DNA of 64,000 bases from an uncultured Mailhella sp. (GTDB taxonomy: Bacteria; Desulfobacterota; Desulfovibrionia; Desulfovibrionales; Desulfovibrionaceae), in contig NZ_CALUWY010000001.1 in NCBI RefSeq assembly GCF_944324615.1, positions 89,801-153,800 of the forward strand. The letters are read 5' to 3'. The notes below the pieces were generated by a model, which was given only the letters and a program-made list of their open reading frames with translations, did no database searches and was not told where the DNA came from. This document shows positions 36,506 through 45,541 of the stretch, one piece after another. Position numbers and translations under genes: made by a program. Each line of letters starts with the position of its first letter. Position 1 is the first letter of the stretch.

Positions 36506-38401
36506 TTAAAGGGTTTCTTCCTTCGTCTTGGAACGGAAGGATTTGCGACGGGGGAATTCAAACAGGGCCACCGCGGCGATGAGTCCGAGGCCCAGAAGGT
36601 CCGTGTAGAGGCCGGGATAGAGCAGCGTGAGACCGGCGAAGATCAGAAGCACACGCTCCCACGGCGCGGCTTCGGTGACGAAGTAACCCTGCATGCCGCC
36701 CGCAAGCGCCACCACGCCCACCACGGCGGTGATGACGGACTGCACCACGGTGAAGGTATCGCCGATGAGCAGAAGCGAGGGCTGGAACACGAACATGAAG
36801 GGGATGATGTAGGCCACGATGCCGAGGCGGAAGGCCTTCCAGCCCGTGACCATGGCGTTCGCCTTTGCTATGGATGCCCCTGCGTATGCCGAGAGACATA
36901 CCGGCGGCGTGATTTCCGAAAGAATGGCGTAGTAGAGCACGAAGAGGTGGGCGGCCAGGGTGGGGATGCCGAGCTTCATGAGCGCGGGAGCGCCCAGCGT
37001 GGCCACGATGATGTAGGCCGGGGTGGCGGGAACGCCCATGCCGAGCACGAAGCAGGTGAACATGAGCAGCACGAGCAGCAGAAGAATGTTGAAGCTGCCG
37101 AGGTCGGTGATGAGGCTGATGAACTTGTAGCCGATGCCCGTGATGGAAACCATGGCCACAATGATGCCTGCGCAGGCGCTGCAGGTGGAGATCATGAGCG
37201 CATTGCGAGAAGAGCCTTCCAGCGTATCGAGAAGCTTGCGCACGCTGAAGCGCGTGGAGGAGCTGAAGCTCGACACGATGAGCACCGAAAGCGTGCCCAG
37301 ATAGGCCGAGGAAATGACGCTGCGGCCGGAAACCAGGAAGTAGATGAGAATGAGGATGGGCAGGATGTGATACAGGCGGCGGTACACGCTGCGGGCGTCG
37401 GGGATCTGATCCGCAGGCATGACGCCGATGTCCTTTCTGACGGCCTCGAAGTGAATCATCATCAGAAGGGAGAAGTAGTACAGGATGGAGGGCAGAAGCG
37501 CGGCCGTGGCCACGGCCATGTAGCCTGCGCCCGTCACGTCGGCCATGACGAAGGCCGTCGCGCCCATGACCGGGGGCATGAGCTGACCGCCCGTGGAGGA
37601 AACGGCTTCCACCGCGCCCGCGAAGGAGGGAGCGTAGCCCACACGCTTCATGAGCGGAATGGTGAAGGTGCCCGTGCTGTACACGTTGGCCACGGCAGAA
37701 CCGGAAATGGAACCGAAGAGCGCGGAAGCGAAAATGGACACCTTGGCCGGGCCGCCCTTGGATCTGCGGGTGGCCACGCACGCAAGGTCGAGGAACACCT
37801 GCCCCAGTCCGGCGTTCTGGAGGAAGCAGCCGAACATGACGAAGGCAAAGATCATGGTGGACGACACGGCAAGGGGAATGCCGTACAGGCCTTCCGTCAC
37901 AAGATAGAGCTGCTCGCAGAGCATCTTGTAGGAAACGCCGTCGTGCCGCAGGATGCCGGGCAGGTACTGGCCCCACATGCCGTAGGCCAGAAAGCAGCTG
38001 GACACCACGACGAGGGGCACGCCGGCCACGCGGCGGGTGGCTTCCAGCACCAGGAGCACGGCCACCGTGGAGGCTGCGGCCTCCATGTCGGTCACGGGAT
38101 CGATGTAGCGGATGCGCTCAAGATAATAGTCGATGTCGGAAACCAGAAAATACGCCGACCAGAACGCCCCGCAGATGAGCACCAGGTCCAGCAGCAGCCA
38201 CAGGGGATTCTCCTTCTGCCCCTCCGCCACCTTCTTCGGAGGGAAGTACATGAATACCAGCGTCAGCACCGTGCCAAGGTGAATGACACGAAGCATCTGG
38301 GAATCCATCACTCCGAAACCGGCGGTAAAATAAATCTGAAAAATGGCCAGCCCTATGGCCAGAACCGTGGCGACGGGTTTCAATGTTTCTCGTGAGATCA
38401 T
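36506..38401 (-). CDS. TAXI-type TRAP permease, fused 4TM/12TM
   Basis: A 631-residue permease of the TAXI-TRAP type, with the small and large subunits fused. An N-terminal four-helix portion is followed by the DctM-like portion, which carries LFGSISGSAVANVYSTGTFT, the STGGQLMPPVMGATAFVMAD motif, GMGVPATPAYIIVATLGAP and SEITPPVCLSAYA. It drives ion-coupled uptake with the TAXI binding protein immediately downstream. It is the first gene of the minus-strand run, 156 bases from a sigma-54-type promoter. Confidence 0.93.
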   Translation of the reverse strand: MISRETLKPVATVLAIGLAIFQIYFTAGFGVMDSQMLRVIHLGTVLTLVFMYFPPKKVAEGQKENPLWLLLDLVLICGAFWSAYFLVSDIDYYLERIRYIDPVTDMEAAASTVAVLLVLEATRRVAGVPLVVVSSCFLAYGMWGQYLPGILRHDGVSYKMLCEQLYLVTEGLYGIPLAVSSTMIFAFVMFGCFLQNAGLGQVFLDLACVATRRSKGGPAKVSIFASALFGSISGSAVANVYSTGTFTIPLMKRVGYAPSFAGAVEAVSSTGGQLMPPVMGATAFVMADVTGAGYMAVATAALLPSILYYFSLLMMIHFEAVRKDIGVMPADQIPDARSVYRRLYHILPILILIYFLVSGRSVISSAYLGTLSVLIVSSFSSSTRFSVRKLLDTLEGSSRNALMISTCSACAGIIVAMVSITGIGYKFISLITDLGSFNILLLLVLLMFTCFVLGMGVPATPAYIIVATLGAPALMKLGIPTLAAHLFVLYYAILSEITPPVCLSAYAGASIAKANAMVTGWKAFRLGIVAYIIPFMFVFQPSLLLIGDTFTVVQSVITAVVGVVALAGGMQGYFVTEAAPWERVLLIFAGLTLLYPGLYTDLLGLGLIAAVALFEFPRRKSFRSKTKEETL

Positions 38402-38556
38402 ACGTTCCTCATCAAGCCCGGCCTTTCCGCATGGACCCCGGGCGGTACGATTTTACTCACCACACTGCGGGGCAGGGGGAGCAGCTCAACCGGGCCGCAC
38501 GCCTTTTTCTCATGACCTCATCGAAAACGACGTACTGAAAACCCGTTTACGTTTTT

Positions 38557-38571
38557 GCAAAAATCATGCCA
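38557..38571 (-). promoter_or_regulatory. Sigma-54 (-24/-12) promoter of the TAXI-TRAP catabolic operon
   Basis: On the minus strand the sequence reads TGGCATGATTTTTGC, with GG and GC exactly ten bases apart. It differs from the consensus TGGCAC-N5-TTGC at one position. It lies 156 bases before the permease start and opposite an AcoR-type sigma-54 activator gene. Confidence 0.8.
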
Positions 38572-38664
38572 AAATGTACTTTTAAGCACATTGTCTCTAA
38601 CAGGCTGATATTCCGATATCCTGCCTCCTTTTCCGCTTCTCCTGCGGCTCCTGATATGCACGCT

Positions 38665-38696
38665 AATCAAACATGTCCGATACAACATGTTTGATT
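38665..38696. promoter_or_regulatory. Perfect 12-bp inverted repeat, likely enhancer for the sigma-54 activator
   Basis: AATCAAACATGT (38665-38676), 8-base spacer, ACATGTTTGATT (38685-38696). It lies about 95-125 bases upstream of the -24 element, the usual distance for a bacterial enhancer-binding-protein site, and next to the gene for such a protein. Confidence 0.7.
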
Positions 38697-39024
38697 TTCA
38701 TACACTAAAAAATTTTCCCATTTTTTACAAAAATACCGATAAGTTCAACTCCATTTTCTCCGCCGTTTCCGCAAATTGCCGGACATCGGAAAAAATTTCT
38801 TCTCGAAAAGATGTGCAAACCTGCTCCCATTCCGTCTCAAAACAAAACATTTCAGGAAAAATCCCGGCAAATATGTATTGATATCATACATCTCTTCCGG
38901 TATTCTGCCAGAATATCAGGGAAATTCCCCGCCTTCCCCCAGCGTTTTCCCCTCCCTCATCCGCCGGGATTTTTCCGGCGATCATTCCCGGGTGCCTGCC
39001 GTGAACAAAACCTTTCCTCCCTCC

Positions 39025-40926
39025 ATGGTTGACAAAAACAGCATAAAAAAGCAGTGGGAAGCCTTTCAGCAGGGAAAGGACGTCGACTTTTCCGTCATCA
39101 GCAAGGGGCTGTACAATTCCTGGGTGCGCTCCCGGGACTATCATGTGGACCCCTACCACAAGAAAAGGGAATTCGTTCCTCCGCAGCAGCTGCAGGAACT
39201 GCTTGAAAACAATCGTGAATTCATCAACAGCGCATCCACTATCATGAGCAGGCTGTTCAAGTCCATCGACATGTTGAACGGTACCATCACCCTCGCGGAC
39301 AAGAACGGCGTGGTCCTGTATTCCTGCTATCAGAACCGCCACGACATCGCTCCTTCCCATGTGGTGGGCGACATTCTTTCCGAACAGGTCTGCGGTACCA
39401 ACGGCATCGGCACCTGCCTTGCCGAAGGCTCCTCCGTGGAGCTTGTGGGAGCGGAACACTACAGTCTGGAGGAACACGCCTGGTACTGTTCCGCCGCGCC
39501 GGTGTACGACGACAGGGCCAACGTCATCGGGGTGTTCAACATCTCCATTCCCTGTGAGAGCCACCACTACTATCAGACGAGCGGACTGGTGGAGGCCGTG
39601 GCCCACGCCATTACGGAACAGATATTCCTGAGCGATCTTCTCAGCGAGCAGGTGGCCATCATGGACGCGCTGGATGAAGGCGTGGTGGTGCTGAACGCCG
39701 ACGGCGTCATCAAATCCATCAACAGGAAGGCCTGTTCCCTGCTCAAGCTCACCAGCGCCCCGGAGGGACAGAACTTCCGCCGCATTTTCCATACGCAGGA
39801 CAATCTGTTCTCGGAACTTGCCCAGAACACGCCCTTCCATCACAGGGAAGTCACCTTTCTGAACGGCATACGAAGCATTTCCTGTCTGCTTTCCTTTTCG
39901 CCCATTCCCGGCAGGGGAAGCGTGCTCACCCTTCAGGAGAACCGCCAGATACGGGAACTGGCCTCCCGCGCCATAGGCGCGAAGGCCGTGTATACCTTCG
40001 ACCGTATTCTGGGGGAATCCAGGGCCATACAGCAGGCCATACGCATGGGGAAAAACGCCGCGCAGAGCGACATCACCACGCTCATTCTGGGAGATTCCGG
40101 CACGGGCAAGGAACTGTTCGCCCAGTCCATACACAACGCGAGCGCCCGCAGGCGCGGGCCCTTCATCGTGGTCAACTGCGGGGCCATTCCGCGCAACCTC
40201 GTGCAGTCGGAACTGTTCGGCTACAACGAAGGCGCCTTTACCGGCGCCGTGAAACAGGGAAAGCCGGGCAAGTTCGAACTGGCGGACGGCGGTACCATCT
40301 TTCTGGATGAAATCGGGGAAATGCCGCTGGAGGCGCAGGTCAGCCTGCTGCGCCTGCTGCAGAACGGCGAAGTCACCCGTGTGGGCGGCAAGAAGTCCAC
40401 CTATGTGAACGTGCGGGTCATCGCCGCCACCAACCGGAACCTTCAGGATGCCGTGGCGCAGAATATTTTCCGCAAGGACCTGTATTACCGGCTCAACGCC
40501 TTCGTCATCCACATTCCCAACCTTACGGAACGCGAGGGCGACATTCGCCTTCTGGCGGAAGCCTTTCTGGAAAAATTCTCCGCGGGACTCAACAAGCGCC
40601 TCACCGGCTTCGACGACGATGTTCTCGCCGCCCTGAACCTGTACAGCTGGCCCGGCAACGTGCGGGAACTGGAAAACTGCACCGAACGGGCGGTGGCCGT
40701 GGCGGAACACGGGCGCATCACGCTGGCGGATCTGCCCTCGCACATCGCCGCCCTCGCCATGGACGGCTTTCCGGTACGCGGCAAGCTGCGCGACAGCGAA
40801 AGGGAAACCATACGGGCCACCCTGCAGGAAAACCAGTGGAACATCCGCCGCACGGCGGCCGTGCTGGGCGTGGCGAGAAGCACGCTGTACCTGAAAATAA
40901 AAAAGTTCCACATCACCCGCGATTAG
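39025..40926 (+). CDS. AcoR-like sigma-54-dependent transcriptional activator
   Basis: A 633-residue activator from the chosen ATG. An N-terminal GAF-like sensory domain of the AcoR/DhaR kind ([20 protein letters not shown], then the [20 protein letters not shown] segment) is followed by a PAS-like region ([20 protein letters not shown]). The AAA+ domain has Walker A GDSGTGK (356-362), GAFTGA (403-408, the sigma-54 contact) and [10 protein letters not shown]. The C-terminal Fis-type helix-turn-helix ends in [17 protein letters not shown]. It has no receiver domain, so it responds to a ligand directly. It most likely activates the divergent operon. The start is uncertain: neither 39025 nor GTG 39001 has a strong ribosome site. 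Confidence 0.9.
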   Translation: MVDKNSIKKQWEAFQQGKDVDFSVISKGLYNSWVRSRDYHVDPYHKKREFVPPQQLQELLENNREFINSASTIMSRLFKSIDMLNGTITLADKNGVVLYSCYQNRHDIAPSHVVGDILSEQVCGTNGIGTCLAEGSSVELVGAEHYSLEEHAWYCSAAPVYDDRANVIGVFNISIPCESHHYYQTSGLVEAVAHAITEQIFLSDLLSEQVAIMDALDEGVVVLNADGVIKSINRKACSLLKLTSAPEGQNFRRIFHTQDNLFSELAQNTPFHHREVTFLNGIRSISCLLSFSPIPGRGSVLTLQENRQIRELASRAIGAKAVYTFDRILGESRAIQQAIRMGKNAAQSDITTLILGDSGTGKELFAQSIHNASARRRGPFIVVNCGAIPRNLVQSELFGYNEGAFTGAVKQGKPGKFELADGGTIFLDEIGEMPLEAQVSLLRLLQNGEVTRVGGKKSTYVNVRVIAATNRNLQDAVAQNIFRKDLYYRLNAFVIHIPNLTEREGDIRLLAEAFLEKFSAGLNKRLTGFDDDVLAALNLYSWPGNVRELENCTERAVAVAEHGRITLADLPSHIAALAMDGFPVRGKLRDSERETIRATLQENQWNIRRTAAVLGVARSTLYLKIKKFHITRD

Positions 40927-40966
40927 CGCCGCCGGACGCGGAAAATGAATCAGAAGGAATGCCCGC

Positions 40967-40988
40967 AAAAAGCTCCTTTTCCCGGAGC
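40967..40988 (-). terminator. Probable terminator of the TauE-like gene
   Basis: On the minus strand GCTCC (40984-40988) and GGAGC (40972-40976) pair around a 7-base loop, followed by five T. It is a short stem about 170 bases beyond the stop. Confidence 0.45.
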
Positions 40989-41157
40989 ACAAGCCTGCTG
41001 AACAGAAAAACAGCTTTCCAATCCGCCCACACGGCTGCACTCCAAAAACGTGCCCACGCACGGCATCCGCCTCTTCAGGCTCTCCACCTGCACAGACTTC
41101 CGCACTGGACACTGCCGGGCTCGAAAACCGGTCGCCTGCCCGCCGTGCAAAGCGTGC

Positions 41158-41892
41158 CTAGCCCCCTATGCCTCTTACAAAAAGCATCACTGTGGAGAAG
41201 ACCAGCATACCCAGAAGAAAGATACGGAAAATTCTGGGATTGATGTGCTGTATGACGGGAATGCTGACAAGCACGCCGATGATGCAGCAGGGCACGGCCC
41301 ACAGCGCTCCCTGCAGCATCTCAGGAGTATACAGCCCCTCCTTCCACTGAAGAATGACGAGAAAAACCATGGCAAGTGCGGAAAGGGTATTGAGCATGGA
41401 AAGTGTGACTTCCTTGCTCCAGCCGCGCAGCACGGCATACATGGCAAGCGCGGGTCCACCCATGCCGGTGGAACTCAGCATCATGCCCGCCAGTACGCTT
41501 GCGGGAACGATGCTCCACAGCGGTGCACGGAAAGAGCTGTGCAGACGCCCCGCCACCGCCTGCCAGGCAAGAAAAAACAAAAGTATCGTACCCGAGCATA
41601 TGAGTATCACCTTGGCCGACGCCAGCTTCAGCAGGCCCATACCCACAGGCACACCCGCCATGCAGGCGATGAGAGACAGCAGAAATTCCAGCTTCGGCAG
41701 CTCCCTGTGGTAGAAAAAAGAGATACTCACCGTGATGCTCGTCCCCACAAGGCAGCTGAAAATGATGGCTTCCTTGGTTTCCATGATCATCGTCATGAGG
41801 GGCACTGCGAACAGGTTGGCTCCGAACGAGGTCACACCGTTCAGAAAGCCGGCCAGCATCCAGACGATATTTACGTACAGGAACGTGAACAT
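41158..41892 (-). CDS. TauE/SafE-family anion permease
   Basis: A 244-residue membrane protein with about seven to eight helices. It carries the two TauE/SafE-type repeats: AGFLNGVTSFGANLFAVPLM near the start and LAGMMLSSTGMGGPALAMYA in the middle. The family exports sulfite, sulfoacetate or other organic anions, as in organosulfonate metabolism of Bilophila-like bacteria. It converges with the sigma-54 activator gene and is not obviously in the operon. Whether it serves the same pathway is unknown. Confidence 0.88.
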   Translation of the reverse strand: MFTFLYVNIVWMLAGFLNGVTSFGANLFAVPLMTMIMETKEAIIFSCLVGTSITVSISFFYHRELPKLEFLLSLIACMAGVPVGMGLLKLASAKVILICSGTILLFFLAWQAVAGRLHSSFRAPLWSIVPASVLAGMMLSSTGMGGPALAMYAVLRGWSKEVTLSMLNTLSALAMVFLVILQWKEGLYTPEMLQGALWAVPCCIIGVLVSIPVIQHINPRIFRIFLLGMLVFSTVMLFVRGIGG

Positions 41893-42468
41893 ACCCGCAT
41901 AACCTCCCGCGTATCTGTGTTTTCTACGCTGTTTCCGCCCTTACTGTAAAGTCTGCGACATGTCTTCCCCTCTCCCGCAGAAGCGGTCCCGCGCCCTTTC
42001 CCCCTTCCGCGGGGCGGCCCCCTGCGAAACACACGCCCCTTTTCCGCCCGCCCGGACGGTACCGGAGGCGCGCTTCCGCCGCGCCGGGTGTCCCGGTGGC
42101 TTCCGCATGCCTTTCCGCCGGGGAAATGAGAACGTCATTGACAATTTTGTTTACGACATGCACCCGCCTTTCACCTGTGCACAAAGGCCGCACAGCACTC
42201 ATATGCGGCCATGATCCGCAATTTTTTCAGCGAACGCATATTTTCCTTGCCATGTATTATTTTTCGATGCTATCAACAGAAATGTTTAAATAAGAGCATG
42301 GCCTTACCCGCATGAGTACGAACCCAGCCTTCCGGCTCTTCCTTCTGTTCGGACAACCCGGCGTTCCCGGGCTCCCATGCGCGTGCGAAAAACGCTCCCG
42401 ACCGGAAGAACGGCCGCGGAACATGCTCGAAAAAGGAACGTTCCTGTACGGGGCAAGGAGTTTGCGAC
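41893..42468. other. Intergenic region upstream of the second AGCS gene
   Basis: No credible gene. It contains a 7-bp hairpin GGCCGCA (42186-42192) / TGCGGCC (42204-42210) and an isolated TTGACA at 42138-42143. An AT-rich segment at 42210-42300 includes TTGCCA (42247-42252) and TATCAA (42271-42276) at 18-base spacing, a weak promoter candidate for the AGCS gene. No glycine aptamer core is visible here. Confidence 0.4.
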
Positions 42469-43812
42469 ATGGAAGAGTTCTCCCATTTTATCAAGGTGCT
42501 GGACGGATATGTCTGGGGCCCTGTCATGATGGCCCTCATTCTCGGCACGGGCCTCTACCTCACCTTCGGCCTGAAGTTCCTTCCCTGGACGCGCCTCGGC
42601 GCAGGCTTCCGCCTCACCTGGAAGGGACGCGCCAAGAATACGGACGTACACGGAGAACTTTCCCCCTTCCAGGCGCTGATGACGGCCCTTGCCGCCACCG
42701 TGGGCGTGGGCAACATCGCGGGCGTGGCCACGGCCATCTTCACCGGCGGCCCGGGAGCGCTGTTCTGGATGTGGTGCACCGCCATGGTGGGCATGGCCAC
42801 CAAGTACGCGGAAACCGTGCTTGCCCAGAAGTACCGCGAAGTGACCCCCGGCGGTCATGTGGTGGGCGGCCCCATGTACTACATTAAAAACGGTCTTGGC
42901 AAAAAATGGGCCTGGCTCGGCACGCTCTTCGCCCTCTTCGGCGGCATCTGCGGCTTCGGCATCGGCAACATGACGCAGTCCCATTCCATTGCGGACGCCC
43001 TGCACGCCTCCTTCGGCATATCGCCCGCCATTTCCGCCGCCGTCATGTTCGTGCTCATCGCCGTGGTGATACTCGGCGGCGTTTCGCGCATCGGCTCGGT
43101 ATCGGGCAAGCTCGTGCCCTTCATGTCCCTCATCTACATCGTCTGCTCGCTCATCGTCATCATCATCCACATCGACAAGGTGCCCGGCGTCTTCGCCACC
43201 ATTTTCCACGACGCCTTCACCGGCACGGCCGCGGCGGGCGGCTTTGCAGGTTCCACCGTCATGCTCGCCCTTCAGATGGGCGTGGCGCGCGGCATCTTCT
43301 CCAATGAGGCGGGCCTCGGCTCCGCGGCCATGGCCCACGCCACCGCCACCACCGACGACCATGTGGCCATGGGCTATGTGGGCATGCTCGGCCCGTTCAT
43401 CGACACCATCATCATCTGCACCATGACGGGACTTGCCATTCTCTGTTCCGGTCTCTGGTCCGTGGAAGGCGCCCTTTCCGGCGCGCCCCTCACGGCGGCC
43501 GCCTTTGAATCCGCCCTGCCCGGCATAGGCTCCACCATGGTTTCCCTGTGCCTTGCCATGTTCGCCTTCTCCACCATCCTCGGCTGGTGCGTGTACTCCG
43601 AACGCTGCTGGATCTATCTTCTGGGCGACAGGGCGCTCAAGCCCTTCCGCGTCATCTTCGTGTGCGTGGTGCCCGTAGGCGCGCTCATGTCCCTCGACCT
43701 CGTATGGGATATCGCCGACGTGCTCAACGCCCTCATGGCCGTGCCCAACCTCATCGGTCTTCTGCTGCTCAGCCCCGTGGTCTTCAAGCTCTCCCACGAA
43801 TACAACAAGTAA
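42469..43812 (+). CDS. AGCS-family sodium:amino-acid symporter (second copy)
   Basis: A 447-residue AGCS transporter, equal in length to the copy at 9211-10554 but clearly diverged. The family signature reads LSPFQALMTALAATVGVGNI, followed by AGVATAIFTGGPGALFWMW; later blocks are GGPMYYIKNGL and ARGIFSNEAGLGSAAMAHA. AAGGAG precedes ATG 42469. It imports small neutral amino acids with Na+. Without a glycine riboswitch, alanine or another amino acid is as likely as glycine. It ends at terminator 43832-43861. Confidence 0.92.
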   Translation: MEEFSHFIKVLDGYVWGPVMMALILGTGLYLTFGLKFLPWTRLGAGFRLTWKGRAKNTDVHGELSPFQALMTALAATVGVGNIAGVATAIFTGGPGALFWMWCTAMVGMATKYAETVLAQKYREVTPGGHVVGGPMYYIKNGLGKKWAWLGTLFALFGGICGFGIGNMTQSHSIADALHASFGISPAISAAVMFVLIAVVILGGVSRIGSVSGKLVPFMSLIYIVCSLIVIIIHIDKVPGVFATIFHDAFTGTAAAGGFAGSTVMLALQMGVARGIFSNEAGLGSAAMAHATATTDDHVAMGYVGMLGPFIDTIIICTMTGLAILCSGLWSVEGALSGAPLTAAAFESALPGIGSTMVSLCLAMFAFSTILGWCVYSERCWIYLLGDRALKPFRVIFVCVVPVGALMSLDLVWDIADVLNALMAVPNLIGLLLLSPVVFKLSHEYNK

Positions 43813-43831
43813 GCGCAGAACATGCGCTCCG

Positions 43832-43861
43832 GGCGGCCTCCTTCCGGGGGCCGCCTTTTTT
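43832..43861 (+). terminator. Intrinsic terminator after second AGCS gene
   Basis: GGCGGCC (43832-43838) plus TCC pairs with GGG plus GGCCGCC (43849-43855), followed by six T. Confidence 0.85.
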
Positions 43862-43985
43862 CCGGCCCTCCTCCCGGAATCCGGGCATCTTGCCCTCCCT
43901 CTGCCGGAAGGATAATAGTCACCCCATCCCTTCCGGACCGGGCCTTTTCCCGGATACATCGCGGCGCACGCCGCAGGAGCGCGTC

Positions 43986-44675
43986 ATGCCCCGTATTCTG
44001 CTCCATGTCTGCTGCGGCCCGTGTTCGCTCATGCCCGTCGTGCACCTGCGCGACGAAGGCTTCGAGCCTACGGCCTTTTTCTTCAACCCCAACATTCACC
44101 CTGCGGACGAATGGAAAAAGAGACGCGACGCCATGCGCGAGGTTTCGGAAAAGCTCGGCGTGCCCCTTCTGGAGGAAGGCGGGCCTGAAAATCCCGGGCT
44201 CTGGGTGCGCGCGCTGCACGGCGTCACCAGGGAGGGAGAACGCTGCGCGCTCTGCTACCGGCCGCGCATGGAACGCACCGCCGCCCTTGCTGCGGAACAA
44301 GGCTTCGACGCCTTCACCTCCAGCCTGCTCTATTCCCGCTATCAGCATCATGAAACGATCATCGCCGAAGCGCAGAGAGCAGCCGCTCTTGCCGGCGCAC
44401 GCTTTCTCTACCGGGATTTCCGCCCCTGGTGGTGGGACGGCATCAATCTCTCAAAGGAACTCGGCATCTACCGGCAGAAATGGTGCGGCTGTATTCTGAG
44501 CATGAAGGAGGCGCTCCTGCAGCAGAAGGAGGCGGAAGAACGCAAGGCCGCCCTGAAGGCGGAAAAAGCCGCCCGCCTGGCGCAGGAGGCAGAAGAGCGC
44601 AGAAAAAGGCACGAAGCCTTTGCCGCAAAGAAGGCACGAAAGCTTGCCCGGAGAAAGGAAGGCTCCCCCGCATGA
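43986..44675 (+). CDS. queH: Epoxyqueuosine reductase QueH, with C-terminal extension
   Basis: A 229-residue enzyme reducing epoxyqueuosine to queuosine in tRNA. QueH cysteines are present: Cys9 and Cys10 (HVCCGPCS), Cys87 and Cys90 (RCALCYRPR), and Cys167/Cys169 (KWCGCILS). The SSLLYSRYQHHE block and the DFRPWWWDG segment are typical of the family. The core ends near residue 180. The rest is a highly charged Lys/Ala/Glu/Arg helix or coiled coil absent from short family members; it may contact tRNA. The start at 43986 follows AGGAG; the longer in-frame extension overlaps the preceding terminator and gene and is not real. Confidence 0.92.
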   Translation: MPRILLHVCCGPCSLMPVVHLRDEGFEPTAFFFNPNIHPADEWKKRRDAMREVSEKLGVPLLEEGGPENPGLWVRALHGVTREGERCALCYRPRMERTAALAAEQGFDAFTSSLLYSRYQHHETIIAEAQRAAALAGARFLYRDFRPWWWDGINLSKELGIYRQKWCGCILSMKEALLQQKEAEERKAALKAEKAARLAQEAEERRKRHEAFAAKKARKLARRKEGSPA

Positions 44676-44710
44676 AAAAAGGCCCCGGTTCAGAAAACCG
44701 GGGCCTTTCT
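44675..44710. terminator. Bidirectional terminator between queH and the ACT gene
   Basis: GGCCCCGGTT (44681-44690) pairs with AACCGGGGCC (44697-44706) around a 6-base loop. It is flanked by six A on the left and TTTCT on the right, serving convergent genes. Confidence 0.88.
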
Positions 44711-44732
44711 GCTTCAAGGGAAAGGTCGTGGA

Positions 44733-45161
44733 CTATTCTCTGATATCGTCCGGACCGAGAACGCGGATACCCCGGGCAAGCAGGGCCTGCACCGCCTCTT
44801 CCGTGCGGTCGAAGCGGAAAATGATGGTGGCCCGGGTGGATTCCCTCTGCGTGTACGCATAGAGGTATTCCACATTGATGCCGTGCTCGGACAGTACGCC
44901 GAGCACATGCCCCAGCCCTCCGGGTCTGTCGGCCACATCCACGGCGACCACAGGGGTGGAACCCACGGTGAACCCGGCCTTTGAAAGCGCCTCGCGCGCC
45001 TTCTGCGTATCGTCGGCCATGAGGCGCAGCACGCCGAAATCCGTGGTATCCGAAAGAGACAGCGCGCGGATGTTGACGTGGGCTTCCTCAAGCACGCGCG
45101 TCACGTCGCCGAGCTGCCCCGACCTGTTCTCCACAAACACGGAAATCTGTTCAACGGTCAT
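44733..45161 (-). CDS. Tandem ACT-domain protein
   Basis: A 142-residue protein made of two ACT domains (about 3-68 and 70-135): QISVFVENRSGQLGDVTRVL and VVAVDVADRPGGLGHVLGVL mark their starts. ACT domains bind amino acids or small ligands; stand-alone pairs like this are usually regulators. The start at 45161 is the first ATG in frame with the ACT strand, with a weak GGGA ribosome site. It lies 19 bases after tatA on the same strand and is probably co-transcribed. Confidence 0.88.
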   Translation of the reverse strand: MTVEQISVFVENRSGQLGDVTRVLEEAHVNIRALSLSDTTDFGVLRLMADDTQKAREALSKAGFTVGSTPVVAVDVADRPGGLGHVLGVLSEHGINVEYLYAYTQRESTRATIIFRFDRTEEAVQALLARGIRVLGPDDIRE

Positions 45162-45180
45162 GGGAAATCCCGGCGGAGGC

Positions 45181-45378
45181 CTACGCCTTCTTGTCTTCGT
45201 CGGTCTTGCTCTTGTCCTTCGGGGTGATGTCGATTTCATCGGGCTCCGACGAGGCCTGACGGAAATTGCGGATGGCGCGGCCGAGGCCCGAACCGATTTC
45301 CGGCAGACGCTTCGCGCCGAATATCACCAGCACGAGCACAAGGATAACGAGAAGTTCCTGCATTCCTATACCAAACAT
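45181..45378 (-). CDS. tatA: Twin-arginine translocase subunit TatA
   Basis: A 65-residue protein with the TatA pattern: a single N-terminal membrane helix ([15 protein letters not shown]), the [20 protein letters not shown] amphipathic helix, and a charged C-terminal tail ([11 protein letters not shown]). It forms the pore component of the Tat export system for folded proteins. The start at 45378 follows GGAGG. tatBC are not in the window. The pairing with an ACT protein downstream is probably an operon. Confidence 0.93.
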   Translation of the reverse strand: MFGIGMQELLVILVLVLVIFGAKRLPEIGSGLGRAIRNFRQASSEPDEIDITPKDKSKTDEDKKA

Positions 45379-45541
45379 GGCAAACCTCCGGGGTCTTTCT
45401 CTCCAAGTTCGTTTATACCCTATACGGGAGGGACAGGGCAAAGGTCAAGCATTACACCTCGTACAGGACTCCTCCGGCCCTTTTTTCAGGATTGCCTGAA
45501 ATCGCGTCCGGCCTTATAGTGGAAAAAGGAGCGACAACCAT

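Larger units (their letters stand above)
38402..39024. promoter_or_regulatory. Divergent control region between the TAXI-TRAP operon and its sigma-54 activator
   Basis: About 620 bases, clearly more AT-rich than the surroundings and without a credible gene. It contains the sigma-54 promoter (38557-38571, minus) and a perfect inverted repeat (38665-38696). The remaining part, 38700-39000, probably holds the promoter of the activator gene, but no clear consensus was found. The activator start at 39025 is uncertain, and a GTG at 39001 is an alternative. Confidence 0.6.

Noticed and set aside
38776..39024. N-terminal extension of the sigma-54 activator from TTG 38776
   Set aside because: The extra 83 codons lie in AT-rich intergenic sequence without conserved features; AcoR-type proteins begin close to the ATG at 39025.
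42138..42143. TTGACA as the promoter of the second AGCS gene
   Set aside because: No acceptable -10 element at 16-19 bases downstream and it is over 300 bases from the start codon.
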